Shown here piece after piece: positions 47,133 to 58,600 of a stretch of DNA of 64,000 nucleotides. The notes under the pieces are model-generated. The model did not search any database. It was not told the DNA's origin and saw only the letters and a list, made by a program, of their open reading frames with translations. The stretch is from contig OY829540.1 of assembly GCA_963691705.1 (NCBI GenBank), forward strand, positions 65,334,367 through 65,398,366, given 5' to 3'. The translations under genes and the position numbers were made by a program. The stretch is from Viola odorata (lineage: Eukaryota > Streptophyta > Magnoliopsida > Malpighiales > Violaceae). How positions within the stretch are numbered: the stretch's first letter is position 1; every line of letters starts with the position of its first letter.

Positions 47133-47410
47133 AAACGCTTTATAATTAATAATTATTATTAGTATGCTTAATAATTTATATGGTTGGTTATAATACTTTA
47201 GAATAATATTTAAATATTATTAAGCTATATTATCTATTAATAATTATTATCAGTATGCTTAATGATTTTTATGTTCGGGAACAATATTTAAATAGTGACA
47301 TTATCTATTTCAAATGACCAAAATTAATTTATAAACAATATCTAAATTAAATAATTTAATTTTATATACAAAAATGTTGCACGTGCAACGCACGTGCCCA
47401 AACTACCTAG

Positions 47411-48173
47411 TATAAAGAAAAGGCGCAAGTATAATTTACCAACCGTTGTTATATCATTTAAAAAATGATTATATTATCAATTATTATTACAATACTAGAG
47501 ATTAAATTCGTAACCTATGTCATAAAAATCGGCATGCATTAACCAGTTGAACTGCAACCTCATATGCGATTTCGGGAAAAAAATTATTTAATCATCTTTT
47601 ATTCCAGTAGTTGGGTTGATTTAAAATTGCTTTAATTATTATATATGATTTATTTTTTCTTTTTAGAATTAGTATCTATGATTTCAATAGTTATATTGGT
47701 TCGAAAATCTCTTTCAATAGAAGGACACATTGTCCTTAATGTGTGAGTTAGGGAAAAAATATTAAAAAAAATCTAAAACAAACTCAAAAAGGTAATTTTA
47801 GTGTTGAGATATGCGATTGAATGATGGAAATGCTTGAGGGCAAGCATTAAGGCAGTGTGGGGGATTTGATTGAGCGCTTATTTGATGTAAAATCATTATC
47901 TAATTCGTCATTCTTAGATAATGATACTACTGATTATTGATGAGATTTCTTCTTTTTACGTAAACAAGTTAGAAGAACCAAACAAGAAGGAATAAAAATA
48001 CCAAGAAAAAGAGCCAAAACGAAGACAGTGACAAAGAAGAACTCAGAAGAAATGGAACTTGCCTCTTTCCTAGGCCTAGGAGAGATTTGAACATTAAAAT
48101 GAACTTGTCTCTTCCCTAAGCCTAGGATGATTTTTCTACTGGACCTGGGCCGAAGTCCAAGAGGAAGCCAGCG
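47411..48173 (+). repeat. Remnant of an LTR retrotransposon 3' end
   Basis: CTTGAGGGCAAGC followed by GTGTGGGGGATT and then TGATTGAGCGCTTATTTG (47834-47885) resembles the end of an Athila/Tat-type internal region, its purine tract and the start of an LTR. The LTR-like part runs to about 48173, where DUF295-like sequence begins abruptly. The bases just after the Helitron (47411-47440, TATAAAGAAAAGGCGCAAG) also resemble a Helitron 5' end. No gene here. Confidence 0.45.
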
Positions 48174-48610
48174 CGTGAGAGATATTGGTGATCAAGTGTT
48201 CTATTTGGGAGTGAATGAGTCTTTCGGGGTATCATCATCTGTAGGAGATCATGTAACACCGTTCAAGAAGAATCGAATCTTCTACATGGATGAATACGAG
48301 AAATTCAGAAATGAGACAGGTACATCATTTGAAGCTCTTGATATGGGATGCTACAACATGATGGAAACTAACGCAATGATCGGATATAGATCAGAGATGC
48401 CATTCGTCACGATTAACCCGAACGTTGTTTGGGTTATGAAAGACATATGGATTCACTCCCAAAGCTTTGATAAGCAAGTCAGAATTTAGGACCTAGCTAG
48501 AACTTATTTTGTTGTGTTCGGTCACTAACACTTTTTTATAGTACTTAGAGTCAGTCTTCCCTGGTCTGTGCCTCTTCTACCGATTCCATTTCTTGAATAA
48601 AATTTCTTCT
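48174..48610 (+). pseudogene. DUF295-type gene fragment, copy A
   Basis: An open stretch to the stop at 48487-48489 encodes VRDIGDQVFYLGVNESFGVS and RIFYMDEYEKFRNE, then VVWVMKDIW. This is the C-terminal part of a DUF295 domain as found in plant F-box/SKIP23-like proteins. The 5' part is missing, replaced by LTR-like sequence. The alignment with copy B begins at GTGAGAGATATTGG (48174) and extends past the stop into a shared 3' UTR-like CTTCCCTGGTCTGTGCCTCTT. The product and function of the parent gene are not known. Confidence 0.7.
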
Positions 48611-49640
48611 CATTTTCTTTTTATCTAGAAAAATTCTGAATTCACAAGATTGAAGTCTGCTCCACTCGTCTCAGTCGTCTGCCATAGTTTTGACACTTGA
48701 ATTTATCTAGAAAAATTTCTTACTAAGTTTCATTTCAATTTTTTTTTTATCTAGAAAGTTTTTATACCAGTGTTGAAATGTGCGTTTCGACCCATGTTCC
48801 CTTGTTAACCAAATGAACCTCTTTTGCCTCCTGGTAAGCCAACGGCTAAAAGGACTTCTTATCGTGATACCAAATATGTACTAATTACTCGAATTTTATG
48901 TAACATCACCGTTTCAATAAAAACTATGAGCACAAAAGAAATTAAAGAGATGCATTATTACAATTGGATGACATTGTTTTAAGGTAAGTATCTTCCTTTC
49001 ATCTCTTAAATTTGTGATTATCTTTTTTTTTTTTCTGTAGATAAGGAGACTATTGAATTGGGTGACATAGAATTGAAATGTTAATTAAACATCTACATCG
49101 AGTTGATTACATATTTACACTACAAATATCTTAATCATCTTTTAAATTTCAGTAGTTGGGTTGATTTAAAATTGCTTTAATTAATTGTTATCTACAAATT
49201 GTTTATAAAATTAGGGTTGCATTACTTGTCCTATAAGTAGAATGGAACCCTAGAGTCTCATTTTGCTTCATCTTCCTCCTCGAAAAAAGAAAAAAAAAGA
49301 AAAAGAAAATGGTGGCCAAGTATCCATGCATACATCTCCTCGTACTATGCTCTCCATCTCCCTCATCACCATGCTTGTCGATGAATAGGAGGAATATGGT
49401 CTCCTCTAAGTTTGCTCATGGTCGTCTCCTTAGTCCTAATTAGGGGTGTGCAATCGGATACAATTAGATTGGATTCTGATAAGTTCGGATTGAATTTTAT
49501 CGGCGGTAATCAGATTACGGATTGGATTGGTCGATTTTTTCGGATAAATTCGGGCTCTTTTAAATTTTTTATTTTAAAAAAAATAAATGTTATTAATTTT
49601 AGACCTTTTTTTTAATTCTTAATCTCTCTCTTATGCATAA
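48611..49640. other. Spacer between DUF295 copies
   Basis: Mostly AT-rich. At 49441 TAGGGGTGTGCAATCGGAT resembles a hAT-type end, with repeated GGATTG/CGGAT words to about 49560, but no second end was found. A short frame from ATG at 49309 could be the lost 5' part of copy B but shows no domain. Confidence 0.4.
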
Positions 49641-49679
49641 TAAGGCATTCAAACAAGCACGCAATTGTTTACGAAAGTT

Positions 49680-50720
49680 GTGATGAATAAATCCCTCGAC
49701 GCAGATGATTGCTTTCTAGTGGGGTTTATCAATTTCAGTTTGGAAGGTGATGATGTTTACCATCATGTTGTGTATTGCAAGTTCGGAGACCGGAATTGGT
49801 CCAAACCTTGGCTACCAAGATGATATGGAGTCTTCGGATATTATACATGCGAGAGACAGCTTGTTCTACCTTTTAAAGAAGGATGGTGGTGTTATTGGTT
49901 TAGATATGACTGACAAACATTCCTCACAATACATTGGATCCTGGCTTTATGGGAAAACTAAATGCACCAACCGTCGATCTTATCTGGTCAAATCAAATGA
50001 TCTCTTTTGTGTCCGAAGGTACGTAATTGATAATCTTTTTGTGGGTTCCGATCAAGATCAACTAAACTAGTTATTGGATTATATAGGTACTTCCGTCATG
50101 GATACTTTGAAGATATGGAATTTATGCATAGTTCAGATCAGGATTATCAGCGCTATACCATGAATTTGAAGTTTGTAAGTTAGATTCTGAGAATGAATGG
50201 AATACAGTGAGAGATATTGGTGGCATGGTTTTCTTTCTAGGAGTGAACGAATCTTTTGCAGCATCACCATCTGCAGGAGATCATGTAAACCCGTTGAAGA
50301 ATTGAATCTTCTACACGGATCCGGAAATTCATAGAGGAGCCAGGTACATCATTTGAAGCTCCTGGCATTGGCTACTACAATATGGAAACCAATGCAATTA
50401 TTGGATATAGAACAGAGATGCCATTCATTGCGCATGACCAAAGCGATGTTTGGGTTATGAAAGACATGAATTCCGTGGTTGATTAGCCACTCTTCAAGAA
50501 ACTAGCTAGCCAAGTTTCTCCATGCAATGCTACTGATCTTAATATGTGTGGAATAAAACTCTTTTAAGTTTTGAGCAAGTCAGAATTTAGGACCTAGAAA
50601 TTGGTTTGCTGCATTTGATCACCAGAAACTTGATTTTGTTTTCCCATAGTAATCGAGTCGCTCTTCCCTGGTCTGTGCCTCTTTTACCAGTTCCAATCCT
50701 TCGTAAAATTTCACATCATT
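49680..50720 (+). pseudogene. DUF295-type gene, copy B, broken
   Basis: Pieces in successive frames give GDRNWSKPWLPR then a stop (about 49817), HARDSLFYLLKKDGGVIGLD, and CVRRY at about 50018. After a possible intron come FEVCKLDSENEW, VRDIGGMVFFLGVNESF and a stop at about 50303, then degraded sequence to about 50486. The order matches a DUF295 domain and copy A, and the 3' UTR-like sequence is also shared. At least two frame changes and internal stops make it a pseudogene unless splicing is unusual. Confidence 0.7.
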
Positions 50721-50964
50721 TTTTTTTTAATCTAGAAAAAATATGAATTCTCAAGGACATGCCTTGCTATGCTACAACAGTAGGTGATACTGTAACTACT
50801 AACTACTAAGTACCAAGATGCAAAACTATGGAGCCAAATCTCCCAATCGCTTATCAACCTAAATATCTTGATGTTGATAAATACAAAAGTTCGAGAAACT
50901 ATTCAAATCTAAAAGTTCCGCTGTGCACTTAATTAAGGAGGAAACTGAAAACGATCAGCTTTGA
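50721..50964. other. Convergent spacer and probable 3' UTR of the TRAIP-like gene
   Basis: Short AT-rich spacer between copy B (+) and the TRAIP-like gene (-). Nothing else seen. Confidence 0.5.
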
Positions 50965-53893
50965 TTACTTACTGGCCATTCCAAAGAAGTGTTCCATCTG
51001 CAACCACCCCTGAGATTGCAAACTGCTTGGTTTAGTTTCATACTTAGACTTCTTCCCAGCTGCGGAATTTCGCTTCGCATCCTGCATAGGATATTTTAGG
51101 TAGAACTTAACTAATCAGCTAAGTTACTACTTGAACATTAACTTGTAGAAATATTATAGCTAAATAGATGCTCAGGAATCTAAAAACTGATTACTATTCA
51201 CATATAGAGTACCAATAAAGAAGCTACAGAGCCAAAGATAAGGGATGAAGTAATGATTGTGTACACCTACCAGGGAGGATGGACTCAGAGATCTCAGAAC
51301 TTTGACTCTACCGCCTCTTCCATCAGATCCAACTGTAATTAAGTCACCGCTACTTGTTCCTGTACCAAGAGATCCTTTCCCTTGGCCACGCTTGCACCAT
51401 TTTCCCAAATACCTGTTTGTTCCATCAGGACCTAGCAATCCGCTTGAAAAGCATATTTCACCTGGAAGTTTTAGTTCAAAATAAGTAAAGTCTTAGAAAC
51501 AGCATGTAGTAATTCACTCGTAACCACACAGTTTGGCTCAACCTACTATCCCAAAAATGAACCATCATGAAGAATGTAATTACCAGGCCTGGAAAGTGGT
51601 ACTGAGGATGGGGACTCCCTTCTGATGTTGAGGATGGGTTGTGCTTGTCTGATGTCATCAGCAAATGAGGTAATCTCATTGGTAGCAACATTAACAGCAT
51701 CATCGTCATCAATATTGATGCAGGTTTGTCTGTGAATTCTGGATTCCCCACAAATATCAGAAATTGTTTCCATGTTTTTGAGAGTGGATGCCACATCTTT
51801 GGTTTTGCATGCTTGATTTGCATCAGGATCTGAAGTTACATGCACATCAGTGGTCAGTCCAGAAACAGCCTCGTTGATTGAAACATAAGCATTTCTCCCT
51901 TTGCTAGGAGCTGAGGTACTGGTAGATCCTTTGGCAAAATTGGCACCCAAAATATTGAAACGTAAGCTTTCTTGATCACTGCTCAAACTTTCAATAGGAT
52001 CTGATAAATCAACAGGTAAGGAAGATAGTTCCTTTTGATCTTTGGATGGAACACTATTGGGGGACAGACAAGCAGAATTCTCATCAATCCGGTTCAGAAT
52101 AACCCCTGTACTGTTATGTTTCTTTGTAGCTTTAAAAGACCTCAAAACTTCACGATCTTTAGCTTCAACAATTTTATGTAGTCCTTGGACCCTTGTCTAA
52201 TATGGACAGAAAATGAACAATCATTTTAATCAAATTGGCATCACTAACTCACTAAAGAAAACATACTAATTTTCTACAAGAAATCCATAGATATCGAAGT
52301 CTTCATGTGCTTACCTTCAGCTTATTTATCTTTTCTTTTGCTTTCTCAAGTTGTTGACAAGAGAGAGCCTCAGCTCTCCCAAGTTGGTTGCATTTGGCCA
52401 TCAGCTCTTTAGAACTCCTACAAGAAGAATTGGCATACTGTATATTATACAAAAAATTACAAATTCATGGAAGAGATGTACAAGAGCATTTAAGAAAAGG
52501 GCTGAAACAATCATACTAAAATATGAAATGAAGAAACATGAACAAGAATAAAACAGGTTTAAAACTAAGGTGTTCTCCCAGCCTTGCTTAGTCGAAAGAT
52601 GTTACACCAACTAGCAAATGAAATAAGGTCTAAGCATGAACAATTTTGTGGCAGATAGCCAGATACTAAGCAAATTTTCACTGACAACTTTCAGCGCAAA
52701 CCAATCAATTAGGGAAAATTGGCAGCAAGCTAAGAAAACCAGTTAAAACCCAAAAAACTCAGAAAATGTCTGTATTGTGTGCATTTATAAATCATAAATG
52801 CAAATAGAAGTCTTACTTATTACGAATGACCAAGGACTTTCTTAGGATGTCAATGGTGTCTTTGCTATTACTTTGATTACCAAATGTGGTGAGCTTTAAA
52901 GCCTCATCTTCGTCTAGATTCAGATCAGATACGCTGGATTTCATATAATACATCTGCATTAACATTCAATAGTTCATCACAAGAATGAAGAATCGACCAA
53001 CAAAAAGTTATTGGACCTAACACTGCTTCACTTACAGTTTGACAGCAGCAAGCTCTTTGGCCAATCCCATATTCCTATCCTGGAGCCTCAACCGCTCCAA
53101 CTTCAGCGCATCAAGCTCCTACAAAAAAGAGGACCAAAGCACATAAATACAATCTGACAAACGAATGAAAGAAAAAGGACAACTATGTACCAAAAAGCGG
53201 AAAAAAAAACAAACAAACACCTGAGTCTTTGAAAAAAGCAAGCGTTGAATTGATTCTTTTTGCTCCACCGCATCATTCCTCAATACAGCTTCTTTCTTCA
53301 ACTTATCATTGCAAGAATGCAGCTGAAAACAACAGTCACATGCATACCGTTACAGTCGTGTAGAAACAGCAAAAAATAATTTAGTATGATGAATTAATTT
53401 GAAAATTACCTCATCATTAAGCTGTTTAATTTCTTTTCCCTGGCGATCTAAAATCGAGCTGAGACTCGATACTTTGGCTCCCAACCTATTCACCTCTCCC
53501 TGCAACAAGGTGGGATCTGGATCCCCCTCCCAATAACCCAGTTTTCGAGATAACGATTCGTTTTGATCCCCGACTGACTGGAAATAAAGCCGGCAGACTT
53601 TGCTGCCGGAACAGCTTTGCTTGCATACCGGACAACTGCACTTCTCATTGCTAGGACAGTACTCGAACCACTGCTGCAAGCTAGGGTTTCAAAACGCAGA
53701 TACATCAATTTCAACAAATAATTGCCAAAGAAAAAGCTAATAATGACAGATTGAAACTGTGAAGATACCATAGTTCGTGGAAGACATGGCCGCAGACGGA
53801 GATGGATTGGAGATCCTCAACGATTGGCTTGAGATCTTCGTAGCATATTGGGCAGATGGTTTTCGCGAATGAATTGTTGTTACTGACCGCCAT
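50965..53893 (-). CDS. TRAIP: TRAIP-like RING-type E3 ubiquitin ligase, 9 exons
   Basis: Exons on the - strand are 53893-53769, 53680-53410, 53322-53221, 53118-53036, 52933-52817, 52417-52315, 52196-51584, 51461-51271 and 51081-50965. All join in frame at GT-AG sites, giving 573 residues. The N-terminal RING (residues about 14-60) shows CPICYEDL, CGHVFHELCLQQWF and CPVCKQSC. A long heptad-rich coiled coil follows (about 85-270), then a Ser/Asp-rich region. A basic segment and a C-terminal QGWLQMEHFFG motif, resembling a degenerate PCNA-interaction (PIP) box, close the protein. Animal TRAIP ubiquitinates stalled replisomes and acts in DNA repair, so a nuclear role is inferred here. The exon 5 acceptor (CCAG before CGTATC) was chosen because the nearer upstream AG would bring in a stop. 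Confidence 0.9.
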
Positions 53894-55110
53894 CCTTCTC
53901 CGTCTTGCCGTTTTGGGATCATTAGCGTCGTAATAGGCACGGTTTTTCTCCCTTTTTCTTCGTTTTATTCAATTCAAGCTCTAAAATGGAGCCAAATTTC
54001 AAAATGGTGGCAAATTTGGAGAACTTTCGCTTGGGCGGGATGGGCGGAGAGGAAAAAGAGGGAGCAAAAGTTTAGTAAAGTTATTGGGCCATATAAAATG
54101 GGCTTCGAAGATCTTTGTATTTGAATAGGCCTGCTTAACTAGTGTTGGGCCGTCTTGAAGCCTAAATTTTCAAAAATCATGAGATTTTTAAGTGGGTAAG
54201 GTAAGCTTTCACACATACTAGGTTTTTTTCTAGCAAAGTTTAATGTATATTCCGTATGACTGGTTGATATGAGAATATTGGTTCAGTTATTATGTTTTTT
54301 TTTAAATTTTATTATTTTTGTTATTATTTAAATAATTATTTATTTTTTACTACTAAAATACTTATATAGCGAGGAGATTATCGAATGGTTTTGATAGAAA
54401 AGAGAAGAAGGAAGAGTGATAGTTACATAAAAGTCATTCCTGCAATGACACATAATTTATTGGATATCTATTGGTGATAAATACGAGTAAAAATTTATAT
54501 TTAGATTCGAACTCCACCTCTACTTATACAAAAAAAATAGTAAATTAGAGAATAAAAACTTAAAGCGATTTATAATCCCATTATTTACGTATATCTTGGA
54601 CCAACTTATGATCTCTCGAGGTTTGTTTTCTTCAAAATCCATCTTACTCTTTCTTATTGACATAACACATTTTTTGTGTAGTTTTCAATAAAATCGTGAT
54701 CTTATTAAGAAAACGCGTATTTCAATTTTATTTTCATCCATTGGACTCGAGCTATATTTTACCATTCCGTAGCCAGCGGTCCATTAACTTTTATTTTCGG
54801 ACGAGAATTATATTTTACCATTCCGTAGCCAGGCGGTCCATTAACAACGACAACAAATATGAAAACACACATATACGCACCAAAAAGTAGACAGGAGAAT
54901 GTCCAACATAATTTGCCGCACATTTCTATGTTACCGAAATTACCCCGTCCATTTCATCATCACTCCTCGTCTCGCCGAGGACAAAATCGTAACTCAATAT
55001 GAATACAAAATTCATTTCAATACTTTTTTCATTGTAGTTCTCGTTAGCAAAACTGTCTGTTCTTCTGTTTTCCTTTCTCACATCTCCCTCCCTTTCCTCA
55101 CCTAAGTTCG
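53894..55110. promoter_or_regulatory. Divergent promoter region between TRAIP-like gene and SEC10
   Basis: The two genes are head to head. A direct repeat (ATTTTACCATTCCGTAGCCAG, about 54756 and 54812, followed by CGGTCCATTAAC) lies about 300-350 bp upstream of the SEC10 leader. No open frame with domains and no clear TATA box were found. Confidence 0.5.
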
Positions 55111-55183
55111 ATCTACCCAACCAAACGGCGGAAGAAAACTACAGCAAACAAGCTTCTCTCCTGCTCATTCAATCGCTAACGAG
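55111..55183 (+). other. SEC10: Probable 5' UTR exon of SEC10
   Basis: A leader-like, C/A-rich stretch ends CTAACGAG before GTACTTCTTG, a good donor. The matching acceptor is the AG at 55610-55611, directly before the start codon. A 5' UTR intron of about 430 bp is therefore likely. The transcription start is a guess. Confidence 0.5.
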
Positions 55184-55611
55184 GTACTTCTTGTGCTCCT
55201 CTCTATTTTCAGCTCTCGTGATCTAGAACGACATGCGTTTTGATACATTTCTAGATTTGTTTCTCCCTCACTGCGTTTCTCAGCTGAATTTGTTTAAATG
55301 TAGGTGTATTTTGTGATTAGTTTATCTTGATTTTGGTAGATTCATCACCTTCACTGGTTCCAACTGCAATTCTGAAAATTAAGTAGAAATCGTTGTGTTG
55401 TAAGACATGGAAATTGGTATCGGGTTAGCTTGTTGCTAATTTATATGTTCTTTGAGCTTGGGATAAGATACTGTTTAAGCATTTGATTGTTTGCATGTGC
55501 GCTTTGATTAAGCTGAGGAGTGTTGATTACTTTTTTTTCTTCCTTTTAAGACATAGAATAATCTTCAGTATGATCTGTTGGTAGTTATGATAATATAATT
55601 GTTTGAATCAG

Positions 55612-58600
55612 ATGAAAGATAGTAGAGATGGGATCAAGGATGATAGAAATTCAAAATCATCATCAGTTAGCTCCCTTCCACTCATTCTCGACATCGATGA
55701 CTTCAAGGTAAATATTGAAGACAGAAAAGTAAATGAGCATCATGTGGGTTGCTTAGTTTATTGTTTTTACACAGTTAAGAGAATCTTGAAGTGTGAATTT
55801 TTATTCTAGGGTGATTTTTCCTTTGATGCACTGTTTGGGAATTTGGTAAATCAACTGCTACCGGCTTTTCAAGAAGAAGAGGCTGATTCAGCTGAAGGGC
55901 ACAGCAACATTGGTGGGGCCGATGGGTTACCAAATGGGCATTCAAGAGCCACTTCTGATGTGGCAAAATTTTCTCAAGGTCCAGTGTCTCCTTTGTTTCC
56001 TGAAGTCGATAGTCTTTTGTCTCTGTTCAAGGATTCTTGTCGGGAGTTGATAGATCTACGGAAACAGGTAGGCTGAGCAGACTTGAGAGTATAACTATGC
56101 AGTTTACTAAGTTATTTAGAGCTAACAGCTGAGTTGTTCTTTTTTGCATTGAAGATTGATGGAAGGCTCTATAATCTCAAGAGGGAGGTTTCTGCCCAAG
56201 ATTCTAAGCACCGCAAGACCCTTTCTGAGGTTAGTTGGTAGATGGTCTCCATGTGTACTGTTTGAATGATTTAACAAACTATGCTGAAGATTGTAGCATG
56301 GAAATATACATTGCAGGAAGTACTGAGGAAAGGTTACCCATTGGAAGAAAAAAAATTCAATATATCATAACTAGGTTTGACCAACTTTTGGTTTATCAAG
56401 GATGGTGCAAGAATCATCCATGAAAAATTGGGACCAGCTTCTCATTTCTTGTTGCGGATACAAATAACTTCTGAGTCTGTATATGATTTTTAATCGGAAT
56501 TTACTTAATATGGATTTTTCCTTCAGCTTGAAACAGGCGTAGATGGCCTGTTTGAAAGCTTTGCAAGGTTGGATTCACGCATTTCAAGTGTAGGACAGAC
56601 TGCTGCTAAAATAGGTGATCATTTACAGGTAAATTTCTCCTAAGGTTCGTTAGTATACAATTTGTATTTGAATTTTACAGCTATGTCACTAGCTTTGATG
56701 TGCTCAACAGAGTGCAGACTCTCAGAGGGAAACAGCCAGCCAAACAATAGAGCTCATAAAGGTTATACCTATCAATTTATTTGAACTACTCTTTTCCTTG
56801 GTATTATAATGCGTTAACACGATGCTGGTTTTATCTATGCAGTACTTGATGGAGTTTAATGGCAGCCCTGGTGACTTGATGGAACTTTCACCTCTGTTTT
56901 CGGATGACAGCCGTGTTGCTGAGGCTGCATCAATTGCACAGAAACTACGTAAGGCTGAGTTTATTCCTGACAAACTATGAAGTGGAAAAATTCTACAAAC
57001 TCACCCTTTTGAGATGTGTTTCATAGGGTTCCTTTTGTACAATGGTTCTCCCTTTTTCCTTTTGTGTTGAGTTAGAGGATCATATTCTTTTCAGTGGAGA
57101 TCTTCAAATTCCATTCCCTTATAACATGTAGTATCCATGTTCAAGAGCCTCGTTCTAGCCATTCACAGTTAATTGTGGATATCCGATCCCACTACCACTT
57201 TCTATCTTGTATACTTGTATGCTCTTTGTCTTCGTGGTTAATTTTACATACCATTTGTGGCTTTCAGGTTCGTTTGCAGAGGAAGATATTGGAAGGCAAG
57301 GCATTTCTGTACCATCTGTTATGGGAAATGCAGCTGCTAGCAGAGGATTAGAAGTAGCTGTTGTTAATCTTCAGGACTACTGCAATGGTATGGTTTCTGT
57401 TTGATATTCTTATTCATATCACTATATGTTACCTGTGCAGGCAATAAAATAACATCAAAGTAACACACAAACATGTATGCACACAAGCACAAGCTTGTAA
57501 TGAAACTTCCAGTTGACTTCTATCCTATACGAAGTGTATATGGTTTAATAATTATCATTCGTAAATCCTGATGAGGATTGTTAAAATCGTTAGGTTTTGA
57601 CATTGTGAGGGATATGTTTTTTATTGTGTTTTGATGACCATCTGGATATGAGAAATGTGGGATATACAGTTTTGATTTAGAAAAAGTCGTTGTTTAGGAT
57701 CTTGATGAGAACCATGTCAATGCTTGGAGATTGCAGTAGTTTGATCATACCATGTTAATGTTGATCCTGTGGTGACTGAGAGTAAGCTTGTCGTCGAGTC
57801 TCACATCCTTCTGTTTATTCATTAAAAATAGAAGTGGAGTTTGGAAGTAGGTTGTTTGACCCAATATGTTCATTTATTGATTCTTATTTTTTATTTTTTT
57901 ATAGAAAAGGTATGCTTTTCGGGAAGCTAGTCTAAGATTGATGATTGTGCCTCTCTTTAATTCTTCCCTTGTATTCCATTGATGAATTTTTATTATCTTG
58001 CTAAAAGTGTATAAAAATTAGTAATTATCTTTGATGTTTGAGAACCTGATCAGCATTGTAGGAAATGATTAGTGTTGGTATTATGAAAGGATAGAATATG
58101 TAATCCTACTCCTAATAAAATAAGTAATACTACTACTACTACCACCACTATAATTATTTGGATTGAAGGAAACGATTAGTTTTGAGATTTTGATATTAGG
58201 ATAGCATTAAGAATTGACAATAATTCAAAGATATTAAACCCCTGCGCCATTTCTGTTGTATTCAGATGAATTTTTCTGTTAGAGAATTGGCGATAGATAG
58301 TCATGGTTCATAGTAGTAGTGTTTTTATAGGATATTGTTAGGTCTCAAATTATTTGGGATTACTGTGGTTTGATCATACTCTTATGTCATTATTTATACT
58401 GCATCACCATGACCTATGTTTTGGAAGCGCCCATTTTCATGGTCATTCTTGTAAAATGAAAAGGGTGGAGTTAAGGAAAAGACAATTAGGTCCAACCATT
58501 CTGTTCTGGAAATGTTGCTTGGAAAGGCCTTCTTAGAGTGCTGTTCAGTAGTGACTGCCTTTTATGCTTTCCTGTATTCTAATAAGAAACTTTTACCTTT

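Larger units (their letters stand above)
41391..47410 (+). mobile_element. Decayed Helitron, about 6.0 kb
   Basis: The left end is TCTATACTATATAAAAAGCG, like plant Helitron 5' ends (TC start). The right end has the palindrome GTTGCACGTGCAAC (47376-47389), with GCACGTGCAACGCACGTGC around it. About ten bases later comes CTAG (47407-47410) followed by T, the standard 3' hairpin plus CTRR. The interior encodes Rep-type sequence and an RPA-like segment, both broken. No SF1 helicase was found. There is no target duplication, as expected for Helitrons. The 5' end is less certain because the preceding base is T, not A. Confidence 0.82.
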
